This document shows, piece after piece, positions 20,599 through 31,448 of a stretch of DNA of 64,000 bases (within the stretch, counting starts at the first letter, position 1; each line of letters begins with the position of its first letter). The notes beneath the pieces are model-generated. The model was not told where the DNA came from and did not search any database. It worked only from the letters and a program-made list of their open reading frames with translations. The translations under genes were made by a program, and so were the position numbers. Source of the stretch: Mesostigma viride (taxonomy: Eukaryota > Streptophyta > Mesostigmatophyceae > Mesostigmatales > Mesostigmataceae). The stretch covers positions 1,008,677 to 1,072,676 of the forward strand of contig RPFO01000082.1 of NCBI GenBank assembly GCA_009746045.1, read 5' to 3'.

Positions 20599-21935
20599 CC
20601 CCCCTTACAACACATGACCTTGCTCTAGTGCTATCCTGTCAAGTATAACACTTAGAGGAAAAGCTCTCAGCCAGTCAAGCCTTGACCAAACATAGGACTC
20701 TAGAATTAAATTCAGTACTCACTATCAAGGTGACATTTGGGTACAACCTTGACACCCCCCTTACCCACATGGCACCAAACCAAAAATGGGATGCAACCCA
20801 GGCCAGTGGTAAGGATCAAACACTAACTGATCACGGGTAAGTGGGCGAAAAACATCCACCCCCCTCGCTAGCAAACACCGTGGTCAAAGTAGTCAAAAGA
20901 CGATCTCCACGGAAACTGGAAACTGGAACTCCGGACCGGTGACGCGCCGAGTGTCCAACGAAAGCAGCAGGAAAGATTGCCGCATCGCCCAGCAACTAGC
21001 ATGTGTTGCCAAGTCAAAAACTTCGTTGGGAAGATGCGCTTTGGATCACACCCCCCTCACTCTAGCGTCGCCTGAAAACATGAAGAAGCACACAAAATGC
21101 TCTAACACAGGCAAACTCTTAGACAATGCAGGGGACATGATGTATGATTAACGCATAAAACATGTGATTAACGACATAAAGCATCCGACCTACGGCAGAG
21201 CACCAACGGTGAACAAGGAGCAGAACACGTAGTCCTGACACACCTTAATCACACAGGTAACTAACATAAACCGACATAGTCATGGATCTTAGCATTAGCC
21301 AACATGAACGAACTGAAAAGACAGCTCTGATTAACCAACGATAGTTGAAAGCGACTAAAAACGGGACATGAAGCGACGACAAAGTCAGGAGCACAAACGC
21401 AGGCTATGTACAAAAGACACAACCGCAAACTGCATGAACAAACCTAGCATGCAACGAGAAAGTATGCCCTAAGAATGGGCAACACACACGACATGAAATG
21501 AACGTGCAGATTGACCACAAAAAGGGTCAGCAAGAACGGAGACATGGCCAGCAAACCGGCGCTAGCCAAACGTACCAAGATTACAAAGAACTTGGAAAAC
21601 ATACCATTGCTGGTAGAAGAACGTCATGGGGACGATGAACACAGGTGGTCTAGAACTCAAATAACGCATCCCGACGAAGCGCTATGAAAAAGTCTAGCAG
21701 AAACAAAACAAGACTATGCGAGATGCATAAGGCCGGAAGGACCCCGCACCTAACAGCACAATAGACCACAAAATATTCGTGTCTAAAGCAATTTTTCACG
21801 AACGAAAAACAGTGGCGACTTGAGATCATAAGGGGTTAGTTAAGCTAGCTATCAAATTCCCAACGAACGTGACCATAGCGCATCCCCAAAAATCGCCATG
21901 AAAATAGCGGAAGCAGGGCTCCCGCACCGACCGCC
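20599..21935 (-). other. Element 3 noncoding internal region
   Basis: About 1.3 kb between the end of the gag-protease frame and the 3' LTR, where integrase and RT would be in a complete copia. It is rich in short A and C runs and has a repeated 'TTGACACCCCCCTTAC' motif (20593 and 20749). No open frame of note was seen. Confidence 0.7.
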
Positions 21936-24004
21936 TTAGTGCTCAAGGCAGCACTTGTGCCGGCAACTTGTTGGCTCAGCACAGTCCCAAATTGACAGGG
22001 ACACGTGGCAGCCGACGACTCCAGCTCCAGGACTTGGCTCCAGGACTGGGCTTGGACTTGGTGCATCTGGTGGCCTCCCCTCACCAGGAATTCCCCCCGC
22101 AGCAAAATCCAAAATGCTGGCGCCCGAGACGCGCCACGCCAAACCCCCACTTGATTCTGGCCAGGGAGCGAAACCGTCACGCAGCAGGCTTGGTGACGTC
22201 TGCGTGTTGGCACTAGTAGGCCAAACGATGCCAGGCTGGGGAAGCTCTCCCAGCACGCCACGTAGGTTGACATCCATGGACAACGGCAAGCCAGGTGAGC
22301 TCGCCGCTGGAGGGGTCAGGGAAACTGGTGGAGCAGAGTCCACCTGATCTGGCACGAGAGGGCTATAAGTAGTACTGCCCGACGCAGAACTCCAGGAACC
22401 GTCCTCCCCGTGTGCCCCAACGACCGGTACTAAGCCGATCCCATTCCTTGCCGTCCCCACCACGCCAAAATCCTGCACAATTGCAGGTTTGTCAGCGGAA
22501 AAACCGCCCTTGCCGCCACACGACAGTGGCGACGACACCGGGCGCAGCAAAGCGCCTCGGGAAGAAGCCTGCAGCCCCAAAGGCCGCGAAAAGCCAGGCA
22601 GAAAGCCCAGCGTCTTGGACATGGCCGCCACTGGCAGGCCAGCGCTCCACAGCGACCCCAACGGCCGCACGGTCGTGGCCGCCAGCGCCGCCTTCTTGTT
22701 GAGAGCAGGTAACACGTAGACGTTGTCCCTCTGCTCCATCTTGTGCGCCTTGTTGTCCACCACAGCGATTTCCTGGTTGAAATCCAGCTTGTGGCCAGCC
22801 TTCACGAGCGCTCCAACAGAGAGCACCCGAACGGGCAGCTCGGGGACCAGAAGGGCTCCATCCAGTCGGAGCTCGCTCCCCGGCAAATGCACAGAAACTG
22901 TGCCAACTCCAGCAGCTTGCAGGTCGCCGCCTGATCCGACGATCTGCCTGTTGTGGGGGATAAGTGACACGAAGTCAGAACGGCACGGGGACATGTGGCT
23001 GCTCGCAGCCGAGTCCAGCACCCAGTTGAGTTTGTCGCCCGTATACTGCGTGAGAGCAGCAGCCTCCAGCGGCGTCGACGGCGACTCCTCGGCGATGGTG
23101 ACCATGCAGAAGCCAGGCGGCAGTTCAGCCGCCTCCTGAGTTGCGTTGGCAGCGGATCCAGCAGGTGCGTTGCGTCCCTTGCTCTGGTTCCCTCGGTTGC
23201 CGCCCTTGCCCCCCCTGTGCTGGTTGGGGTACCAGCGTGGGGCCTTCTCAGGATGCTCCTTCCAGCAGTCTTTGTCCTTGTGATTTGACAGGCCACAGTG
23301 ACTGCATTTCTTGGTCCCCCCGTTCCCCTTGCTGTTGGTGTGGTAGGCCTGGCCAGTGCCAGCACTCTCCTTTTTCACCACAGCACGTCCCCCCTTGAGC
23401 AGATCCTCCGCCTCCATGAGTGCCCTCTTCACCACAGGTAGTGGGTCCTCCTCGTTGAACCTTACAGACACCAGCGCAGGGCGGTACTCGTCTGTCAGTG
23501 CTCCCAGTAGAATGGCAGCAAAATCACGGTCCTGGATGACTCCCCCTGCAGCCTGGTAGTCAGCACGTAGAAGCTCCGCCCTCCTCACGAGCTGTTGCAT
23601 GGTCTCGTTAGGAAGCTTCTGTAGGCGGTGCAGCTTGCTCCTCAGCTCAAACCTGTGACTCTTGGTTAGCCTGGTTTGCTCATAGTTCTCCATGAGACAC
23701 TGCCATGCTTGGCTACCAGTTTTGTTGGCCACAGTGGCCATTAGGCGTGCAGCTTCACCTGTTAGACAGGTGAGCAAAGCTGCCCACAGGGCCTTATCAG
23801 CCCTGTCATTCTCCTCAGTGCCCAGCAGGACAGCATCCAAACTGAAAAGACTGACAACAGCCAAAAACAATTCTTCCACTCCTCCCACTTGCTGTAATCA
23901 TCACCAGCTGCACCAACAAATTTCTTGCAGCTCTTGGCAACTGTTGAAACAAGAGAGGTGTAGTCAGGCTGTCTGGTAGCAGTTTGGGTGTCTTGATCCT
24001 CCAT
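21936..24004 (-). pseudogene. gag-pr: Gag-protease of element 3, one frame break near the N-terminus
   Basis: The likely start is ATG 24004 on minus. The frame runs to about 23870 and is then shifted by loss of one base in the A run at about 23862-23866; the rest (650 aa open from 23888) is intact. In that 650-aa frame, residues 1-165 are a UBN2/copia-type Gag, the CCHC knuckle is at 195-208 (CSHCGLSNHKDKDC), and the aspartic protease is at about 287-400 with D292 in LDSAAS, the normal copia form. Where the pre-integrase region (NVYVLPAL, about 389-396) would lead into integrase, there is instead a 250-aa Ser/Pro/Gly-rich tail with no known domain. The protein could make particles but not copy DNA. 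Confidence 0.85.
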
Positions 24005-24083
24005 GGTTGATCTGGGTCTGGGTGTTGTCTCTGGGGTAGTCAGATGAATGTCTCTGCTCCTCAAATGCAGGGTAGGCATCAAA

Positions 24084-24095
24084 CCTCCGATACCA
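24084..24095 (-). other. Primer binding site of element 3
   Basis: Directly after the 5' LTR on minus the sequence reads TGGTATCGGAGG. It is close to the TGGTATCAGAGC primer site used by many copia elements with initiator methionine tRNA, with one difference at the A/G position and one at the end. Confidence 0.7.
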
Positions 24096-24840
24096 TGTTG
24101 AAAGAACTAATGGGTTTGCCTTCTACAATGCTTGTGATTGGAACCCAAATGTGCCTGTCCTTGCAGGTACAGGCTATGGAGGATGGAAGCAAAGAGACAG
24201 AGACTCAGTTTGAGGCAGAATGATAGTGAGGAGTACCTTTGGCAAGGCTCCTCAGTTGTTTTATTAACTCGAGGAAAAAACACAGGCAGAAAACTGGAAT
24301 GACCTGATTGGCTGGCTAGGAATGTGCCTAGGAATATTCTCATGTAATACTCAGGCCACCAATCAGGTTAGGTCAGTGTACAGGCTACCAATCAGATCTA
24401 GACAAGAATAAATCTTATCTTGTAACTGCTGTACAGCCTTATCTTGTAACTGATGTACAGTCTTAACTTGTAACTGCTGCACAGTAATCTAACTATTTAA
24501 TAAAAGATCTCTCTATGTGTGATCTGATGATGATGAAGTAAATCTGGCGTGAACATATCAGCGCCACATCTGACATGCACAGTGTACATGTCAATCAGTC
24601 AGCTGTCCTGTCATAGATTCTCATCTGACATGTCATAGGTCAGCTGACATAGACAGATTTGTCAGCTGCCTATAAGGATCCACTTGGCATAGGTACTAAT
24701 CCCTGATTACTAAAACTGGCCACAACTTTCTCATTTGTAGGCCAAATCCAACGGGATAAAGAACAGTGGCTCCTGTACAAGAGCCTCTATCTATCTAGCC
24801 AGGTCAGGTGGGTACAAATACAAGGACCATGTCCTTGACA
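24096..24840 (-). repeat. Element 3 5' LTR
   Basis: 745 bp, the partner of 19852-20598, flanked on the right by the duplicated CTCTC. It has the same three tandem 24-bp motifs (about 24414-24485). Confidence 0.93.
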
Positions 24841-26361
24841 CTCTCCCATTATGTGTCCCCAGGTCACACTGGGTCTGATTAAATCTGGGGAGGACTGGAT
24901 CTCCAAGAAATGCGTGGAACCTGTCAATGACCTGCCTCCTGCACGACGTCTACTCAAGCTCAAGTTTGTCATCAAGATGAAGGAGGTGGACGGGGTCAAG
25001 GTACCACATGTCAGGCCAGTGCTGAATGAGTTCAAGGGTACTGGTGAGTGCACTGCTGAGGAGTTGTATACCCCTGGCATGCTGCATGATACTTGGAGGC
25101 TGCTGCTGTGTGTCTTTCTAGGCCTTCTCAACAAGGGCTTGGACTATGGCTCAGTGGTGGTAGACTTCAAGAGGGCATTTCTGGAGGGGGATGCAGATGT
25201 GGCACAGGAAAAGTGGGAGGGCAAGACGCCTTTCTATGTCAGGGTGCCTGCTGTATGGAAAAGGGACATTCACACTGAGTTCCTTAAAATCCTCAAGGGC
25301 CTGGAGGGCCTGAGGTCAAGTCCAATAATCTGGAGGGAGACTCTCAACCGTTTCCTGAAGGAGCATTGCAACTTGAAGGTTTCTCCTGTAACTGTAGACC
25401 CCTGTCTGTTTCTGGGGCAATGGGAAGGCCTACCAGTGTATGCTTCGCTGCACGGGGATGACCTACATCTGATAGCTCCCACGTCGTGGCTTAAGGAGCT
25501 GATCTCCATCATTAAATCCAAGTTTCCTCTGGGTAGGGAGCAATGGCAGGTGGAGAATGAGCCTCTCCTGTTTGTGGGCATGGAGGCCACACTGGTGAAG
25601 AAGGGGGGGAGTGGCGTATGCTGCTGGTGGGGGGCAACGATTATCAAGAGACCCTCATTAGCAAGCTTCCTCCAGTCATCACACAGGCACTGTGTCCCAT
25701 GGTGAGGGGCATGGTTGCTTGGGTGGCAGGCATTTCCAGGCCAGACCTTATGGTCATAGCCAGGTTGCCTGATGACATGCTGACAGAGCTAGGGTCTGCC
25801 AAGGTGGCTGATCAGGTCAGGGCTTCGTCTGGCATTCTGTTGTCTGCAGTGGATTTATCACAACCCATTTGCATGGAGCTGTATGTGGATAGCTCAATGG
25901 ACAGCAGGCAGGTCTCCAAGGTCAGGGGCAGGGCTGCAGGGCTCTTTGTGCTCAGACAGGAAGGCCTGGGGAGTTTGGTGAGCTGGTTCAGTCGCCTGCA
26001 CAAACGGGTGGCTGTCAGTAGTGATGTGGCAGAATGCAGGGCTATTTGTGAAGGCATTCACACAAGCCTTTATCTGAAGGAGTTGCTTCATCAGATGACT
26101 TCTAACACTCCTTGGCCACTTCAGGTTACCACTCTTCTCAAAACAGACTCCATGGGGATGGTGCAGTTTGTGCACAGGCAGATGGCCAGAAGTAGGGACT
26201 TGGATTATCTCCTTCTTAAGGAATTGTCCTCCTTGGCCAATATTGAGCATATCCCTGGGGTTGACAATCCTGCTGATGCTTTGACCAAGCTAGTGCAGAA
26301 GGCAGCAGTGCAATACAAGGTTCTTCAGTCTCTGATGGACCCATCTCAGCAAGCTGTCTAA

Positions 26362-26547
26362 GCTGGTGCCTGGTTATAGGGCATTGGAGAGCAGATTGTG
26401 TGGTAGTGTCAGCATTGTGACTGGCATAATACCTGTATCTTAGTCTGTACTAAGGCTCATGGACCATGGTACACTCACTCTGATTTTAATCAGGATACAG
26501 CCAGGTTTTGGCTGGGGTTCATGCTGTTGACTACACAAGGTTGACAG
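26362..26547 (+). other. Element 2 3' UTR, part 1
   Basis: Noncoding sequence after the pol stop, up to the palindrome cassette. Its last five bases, GACAG (26543-26547), are duplicated after the cassette. Confidence 0.7.
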
Positions 26548-27766
26548 AGTTACGTTAAATAGTGCCGGAACCTTTTGCCGCCTGAGGCAAATCGGTCCGT
26601 CACACTATTTTGCCCGGAATAACCACTTCCGAGCACCCAAGTTAATTCGGCCGAATTAACTTGGGTGCTCGGAAGTGGTTATTCCGGGCAAAATAGTGTG
26701 ACGGACCGATTTGCCTCAGGCGGCAAAAGGTTCCGGCACTATTTAACGTAACTAAAACCTGGCCTCGTGGAGGGGGGACGAAGAGCCCGAGACATCCGCC
26801 TAGGCCGCTGAGCACGCACCACTAAATGCGCCGGAGCTGCCTCAGTGAGGATTCGAACCCCTGACCTCCAAGGTGCACAGGTTTTAGTTACGTTAAATAG
26901 TGCCGGAACCTTTTGCCGCCTGAGGCAAATCGGTCCGTCACACTATTTTGCCCGGAATAACCACTTCCGAGCACCCAAGTTAATTCGGCCGAATGAACTT
27001 GGGTGCTCGGAAGTGGTTATTCCGGGCAAAATAGTGTGACGGACCGATTTGCCTCAGGCGGCAAAAGGTTCCGGCACTATTTAACCTAACTAAAACCTGG
27101 CCTCGTGGAGGGGGACGAAGAGCCCGAGACATCCGCCTAGGCCGCTGAGCACGCACCACTAAATGCGCCGGAGCTGCCTCAGTGAGGATTCGAACCCCTG
27201 ACCTCCAAGGTGCACGGGTTTTAGTTAGGTTAAATAGTGCCGGAACCTTTTGCCGCCTGAGGCAAATCGGTCCGTAACACTATTTTGCCCGGAATAACCA
27301 CTTCCGAGCACCCAAGTTCATTCGGCCGAATTAACTTGGGTGCTCGGAAGTGGTTATTCCGGGCAAAATAGTGTTCCGGCCCGATTTGCCTCAGGCGGCA
27401 AAAGGTTCCGGCACTATTTAACGTAACTAAAACCTGTGCACCTTGGAGGTCAGGGGTTCGAATCCTCACTGAGGCAGCTCCGGCGCATTTAGTGGTGCGT
27501 GCTCAGCGGCCTAGGCGGATGTCTCGGGCTCTTCGTCCCCCCTCCACGAGGCCAGGTTTTAGTTACGTTAAATAGTGCCGGAACCTTTTGCCGCCTGAGG
27601 CAAATCGGTCCGTAACACTATTTTGCCCGGAATAACCACTTCCGAGCACCCAAGTTCATTCGGCCGAATTAACTTGGGTGCTCGGAAGTGGTTATTCCGG
27701 GCAAAATAGTGTTACGGACCGATTTGCCTCAGGCGGCAAAAGGTTCCGGCACTATTTAACGTAACT
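26548..27766. mobile_element. Palindrome cassette 1 (foldback element, four palindromes)
   Basis: Flanked by the 5-bp duplication GACAG (26543-26547, 27767-27771). It contains four 206-bp palindromes (26548-26753, 26886-27091, 27223-27428, 27561-27766) separated by 131-132-bp linkers. The first palindrome is perfect over all 206 bp with no spacer at its centre, CGG/CCG at 26650/26651; the others have a few mismatches. The linkers begin AAAACC and end GGTTTT. The first two are direct and the third is inverted. Arm variants (GTTACG or GTTAGG ends, CGTCAC or CGTAAC inside) are mixed between arms, which implies recombination. Outer termini are AGTT...AACT. No protein is encoded. Confidence 0.9.
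27429..27560 (+). other. Linker with tRNA-like T-arm (pol III B-box-like)
   Basis: The linker holds GGTTCGAATCC at about 27455-27465, an exact match to the B-box/T-arm consensus. It has a flanking stem (four of five pairs), a variable-loop-like GGAGGTC before it and CTGAGGCA after it. CTGAGGC pairs perfectly with GCCTCAG (27388-27394) in the neighbouring palindrome arm, 89 nt apart end to end. The other linkers (26754-26885, 27092-27222, 39901-40032) carry it on minus. No anticodon stem or proper D-arm can be drawn, so it is not called a tRNA gene. Confidence 0.5.
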
Positions 27767-27771
27767 GACAG

Positions 27772-28537
27772 GTCCATTACAGACCATGTATTCTATTTTA
27801 AAAAGAAATGTATATTTGTACATACCTCACACAATGGTCTGGGAACCTTTATTCTGGGGTTTATAGGGCGGGGTTCGATTCCCTGGTATTATGTTTCTAC
27901 AAGCTGGCCTGCTCAGGTGTTTTACCTGTTCAGACTTCCCTAGTTCCCCAGGGCAGGATTTAATTGTTGCCTATGTGTTTCATTTTGTCATTTGTTTGCT
28001 GTGGCAATTTATCATCTGACAAGTAGACGGGCGCCATAAGACGGGCGCCAATACTAACCTGTTGAGAGTATGACGGGGAAACTATTGTAATACGTCTTAC
28101 TTTGTCAAGTGGTATTTCAATTGTCATGGATTTATTGTGCTTATATTAGATATGTACTGGGTTTTATGGGATTAGTATCTGGGATTAATGTAACTCACCG
28201 CCAGAAGGTCATTGTACTGGAGGCTCTACCGAGGTGATGGGATTAATTCCTGGAGAAGACCTCATAGAATTAACCTGTATGTATTTAATTTTGTGTGTTT
28301 CTAATATCTGGTGGTACTCTGTAATGCCACTTCCATAGGTTTTTATCCATTTCTCATGAAATGGTTTTCCCTGTGGCAGATCTGTTTCTTTTCCAGTTCC
28401 TTAAAAGAAAGGGCTGGGGGAATGGCATTGGCCATTAAAGACATCTGTTCAAGCTTCAAGCTGGAGTGAAGGACATTTCAAGCTACTTCAAGGGTCCCTG
28501 GCAGGGGATGTGATCCCTAAAGAAAAGAAGGGATTGG
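27772..28537 (+). other. Element 2 3' UTR, part 2, and polypurine tract
   Basis: Noncoding, AT-rich, with two copies of GACGGGCGCCA (about 28027-28052) and a GGTTTTTATCC...GGTTTTCCCT region similar to the element 1 3' UTR. The purine tract AAAGAAAAGAAGGGATTGG at 28519-28537 abuts the 3' LTR. Confidence 0.75.
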
Positions 28538-29153
28538 AGTTAACGTAAAGGATTTACGTTAGATGGATAGAGATTGTTACGCTCTTTCCAACGGCACCTT
28601 GAACGCCTCATTTGGTTAAGGAACGTAAAAGTTATGACGTTTCCTAGGCTGTGCCGACAGTACCCGGCGCGCCACTGTGGGCGCGTACGGACACAGGATG
28701 TACAAGTGTCACTTTGATAGTCCGCAGGACGTTGACAGGACTTGTACAGGACTTGATGGTCAATTGATAGGTAGGCGCACTGTAGCGCGCCAGGACCTAT
28801 GAGACAATTGATGCTGACTAGTGTACGGATAGGTCCACAGGACTAGCCGTATGGACAATTGATAGATCTGCGCGCCAAAGGCGTGCCAGAGTCTGTGTAA
28901 TCAATTGATTGACAGTTCAGCTGTGACAGTGCAGCTGAATACTTGGACGCGTCCCTAGCAAGCTATATGTGTGACTTGGTCGCACCGGGACGCTAGCTCT
29001 TGCGTGCACGCTCTCTTGGCATAACGACCCTGTCGTCTGTGCTACGTGCAGTCTCGGACTTGACGTGACTTACGTCTGTGTTTGCTCATTATAATAAAGG
29101 CAACTTTCCTGCAAGAGCCATGGATTTCCTCGGTGGTAAACTCTCATTCAACT
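28538..29153 (+). repeat. Element 2 3' LTR
   Basis: 616 bp, the same as 15075-15690 apart from one visible C/T change. It ends TTCAACT and is followed by the target duplication GCTGC and the resumed satellite. Confidence 0.93.
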
Positions 29154-31448
29154 GCTGCACACACACGTACACACACCGCGCACGCAAGGGGCAACTGCAC
29201 ACACATGTACACACACCGCGCACGCTTGGGGCGGCTGCACACACACGTACCTACACCGCGCACGCTTGGGGCAGCTGCACTCACATGTACACACACCGCG
29301 CACGCAAGGGCCGGCTGCACACACACGAAAAACCACCGCGCACGCAAGGGGCAACTGCACACACACGTACATCCACCGCGCACGCAAGGGGCGGCTGCAC
29401 ACACACGTACACACACCGCGCACGCAAGGGCAACTGCACACACATGTACACACACCGCGCACGCTTGGGGCGGCTGCACACACACGTACCTACACCGCGC
29501 ACGCAAGGGGCGGCTGCACACACACGTACATACACCGCGCACGCAAGGGGCAACTGCACACACATCTACATACACCGCGCAACCACGGGGCGGCTGCACA
29601 CACACGTACATACACCGCGCACGCAAGGGGCAACTGCACACACATGTACACACACCGCGCACGCTTGGGGCGGCTGCACACACACGTACCTACACCGCGC
29701 ACGCAAGGGGCGGCTGCACACACACGTACATACACCGCGCACGCAAGGGGCAACTGCACACACATGTACATACACCGCGCAACCACGGGGCGGCTGCACA
29801 CACACGTACACACACCGCGCACGCAAGGGGCAGCTGCACACACACGTACATACACCATGCACGCAAGGGGCTGCACACACACTTACACACACCTTGCACG
29901 CAAGGGCCGGCATGCACACACACTGGCATACACCGCGCACGCAAGGGGCGGCTGCACACACGTACATACACCGCGCACGCAAGGGGCGAGTGCACACACA
30001 CGTACACACACCGCGCACGCAATTAAGGGACGGCTGCACACACACGTACATACACCGCGCACGCAAGGGGCAACGGCACTCACATGTACATACACCATGC
30101 ACGCAAGGGGCGGCTGCACACACACGTACACACACCATGCACGCAAGGAGCGACTTCACGCACAGGTACACACACCATGCACGCAAGGTTCGGCTGCACA
30201 CACATGTACATCCACCGCGCACGCAAGGGGCGGCTGCACACACATGTACATACACCATGCACGCAAGGGGCGGCTGCACACACCTGTACATCCACCGCGC
30301 ACGCAAGGGGCGAGTGCACACACACGTACACACACCGCGCACGCAAGGGGCGGCTGCACACACACGTACACACACCATGCACGCAAGGGCCGGCATGCAC
30401 ACACACGTACATCCACCGCGCACGCAAGGGGCAACTGCACACACATGTACACACACCGCGCACGCTTGGGGCAGCTGCACTCACATGTACACACACCGCG
30501 CACGCAAGGGCCGGCTGCACACACACGTACATACACCGCGCACGCAAGGGGCAACTGCACACACATGTACACACACCGCGCACGCAAGGGGCAACTGCAC
30601 ACACACGTACACACACCGCGCACGCTTGGGGCGGCTGCACACACATGTACCTACACCGCGCACGCAAGGGGCGGCTGCACACACACGTACATCCACCGCG
30701 CACGCAAGGGGCAACTGCACACACATGTACACACACCGCGCACGCTTGGGGCAGCTGCACTCACATGTACACACACCGCACACGCAAGGGCCGGCTGCAC
30801 ACACACGTACATCCACCGCGCACGCAAGGGGCAACTGCACACACACGTACATACACCGCGCACGCAAGGGGCAACTGCACACACACGTACACACACCGCG
30901 CACGCTTGGGGCGGCTGCACACACACGTACATACACCGCGCACGCAAGGGGCGGCTGCACACACACGTACATCCACCGCGCACGCAAGGGGCGGCTGCAC
31001 ACACATGTACACACACCGCGCACGCTTGGGGCGGCTGCACACACATGTACCTACACCGCGCACGCAAGGGGCGGCTGCACACACACGTACATCCACCGCG
31101 CACGCAAGGGGCAACTGCACACACATGTACACACACCGCGCACGCTTGGGGCAGCTGCACTCACATGTACACACACCGCACACGCAAGGGCCGGCTGCAC
31201 ACACACGTACATCCACCGCGCACGCAAGGGGCAACTGCACACACACGTACATACACCGCGCACGCAAGGGGCGCCTGCACACACACGTACACACACCGCG
31301 CACGCAAGGGGCAACTGCACACACATGTACCTACACCGCGCACGCTTGGGGCGGCTGCACACACACGTACCTACACCGCGCACGCAAGGGGCGGCTGCAC
31401 ACACACGTACATCCACCGCGCACGCAAGGGGCAACTGCACACACATAT
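29154..31448 (+). repeat. 40-bp minisatellite, array part 2 (about 57 units)
   Basis: Continuation of the array after element 2, in the same orientation and phase. A block from about 29,760 to 30,860 is collinear with 8,500-9,600 of part 1, including the irregular short units and the AATTAAGGGA variant, at a constant offset of 21,258. Confidence 0.96.

Larger units (their letters stand above)
19852..24840 (-). mobile_element. Element 3: non-autonomous copia retrotransposon (gag-protease only)
   Basis: Inserted in pol of element 2 with the TSD CTCTC (19847-19851 and 24841-24845). The LTRs are 747 bp (19852-20598) and 745 bp (24096-24840) with TG...CA ends; the visible length difference is two A in one A run. 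On the minus strand the primer site follows the 5' LTR, and AAGGGGGG precedes the 3' LTR. Only gag and protease are encoded. Integrase, RT and RNase H are absent, so the element must have been moved by proteins from elsewhere. Confidence 0.93.
17736..26361 (+). pseudogene. pol: Pol of element 2, split by element 3 and with one frame break
   Basis: The coding parts are 17736-19851 and 24846-26361. The integrase zinc motif is H18186-x4-H18201 (codon starts), then a Cys pair in which the last Cys is Ser (CQLS). The catalytic residues are D18366, D18522 and E18612. A retropepsin-like domain has D19374 in DTNSQVSII and LLG near 19562. Element 3 then interrupts the protein; removing it and one CTCTC copy restores the frame exactly. 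RT follows with D25163 (DFKRAFLEG) and HGDD at 25451-25462. RNase H has D25888, E26032, D26146 and H26248. A one-base loss in the G run near 25604-25611 shifts RT (ends 25705) to the frame of RNase H (open from 25618). The integrase-protease-RT order is the same as in element 1. Confidence 0.85.
15075..29153 (+). mobile_element. Element 2: copia-like LTR retrotransposon with nested insertions
   Basis: LTRs of 616 bp (15075-15690 and 28538-29153) differ at one position that I can see. They are flanked by the 5-bp duplication GCTGC (15070-15074 and 29154-29158) inside the satellite. Internal order: ORF1, gag, pol, 3' UTR. Pol is split by element 3 (19852-24840), and the 3' UTR by a palindrome cassette (26548-27766). 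Without these the element is about 7.9 kb. Gag and pol each have a one-base frame break in a G run. Termini are AGTT...AACT. A clear purine tract precedes the 3' LTR. The near-identity of the LTRs means both nested insertions are also very recent. Confidence 0.92.

Noticed and set aside
27230-27469. 79-aa protein MRIRTPDLQGAQV... on minus, also at 26845-27039
   Set aside because: This is the familiar antisense translation of a tRNA T-arm region and spans a palindrome arm. It is not a gene.
26548-27766. Complete tRNA genes in the cassette linkers
   Set aside because: The T-arm and acceptor pairing are convincing, but no D-arm with U8/A9 and no anticodon stem can be drawn. Kept only as tRNA-like.
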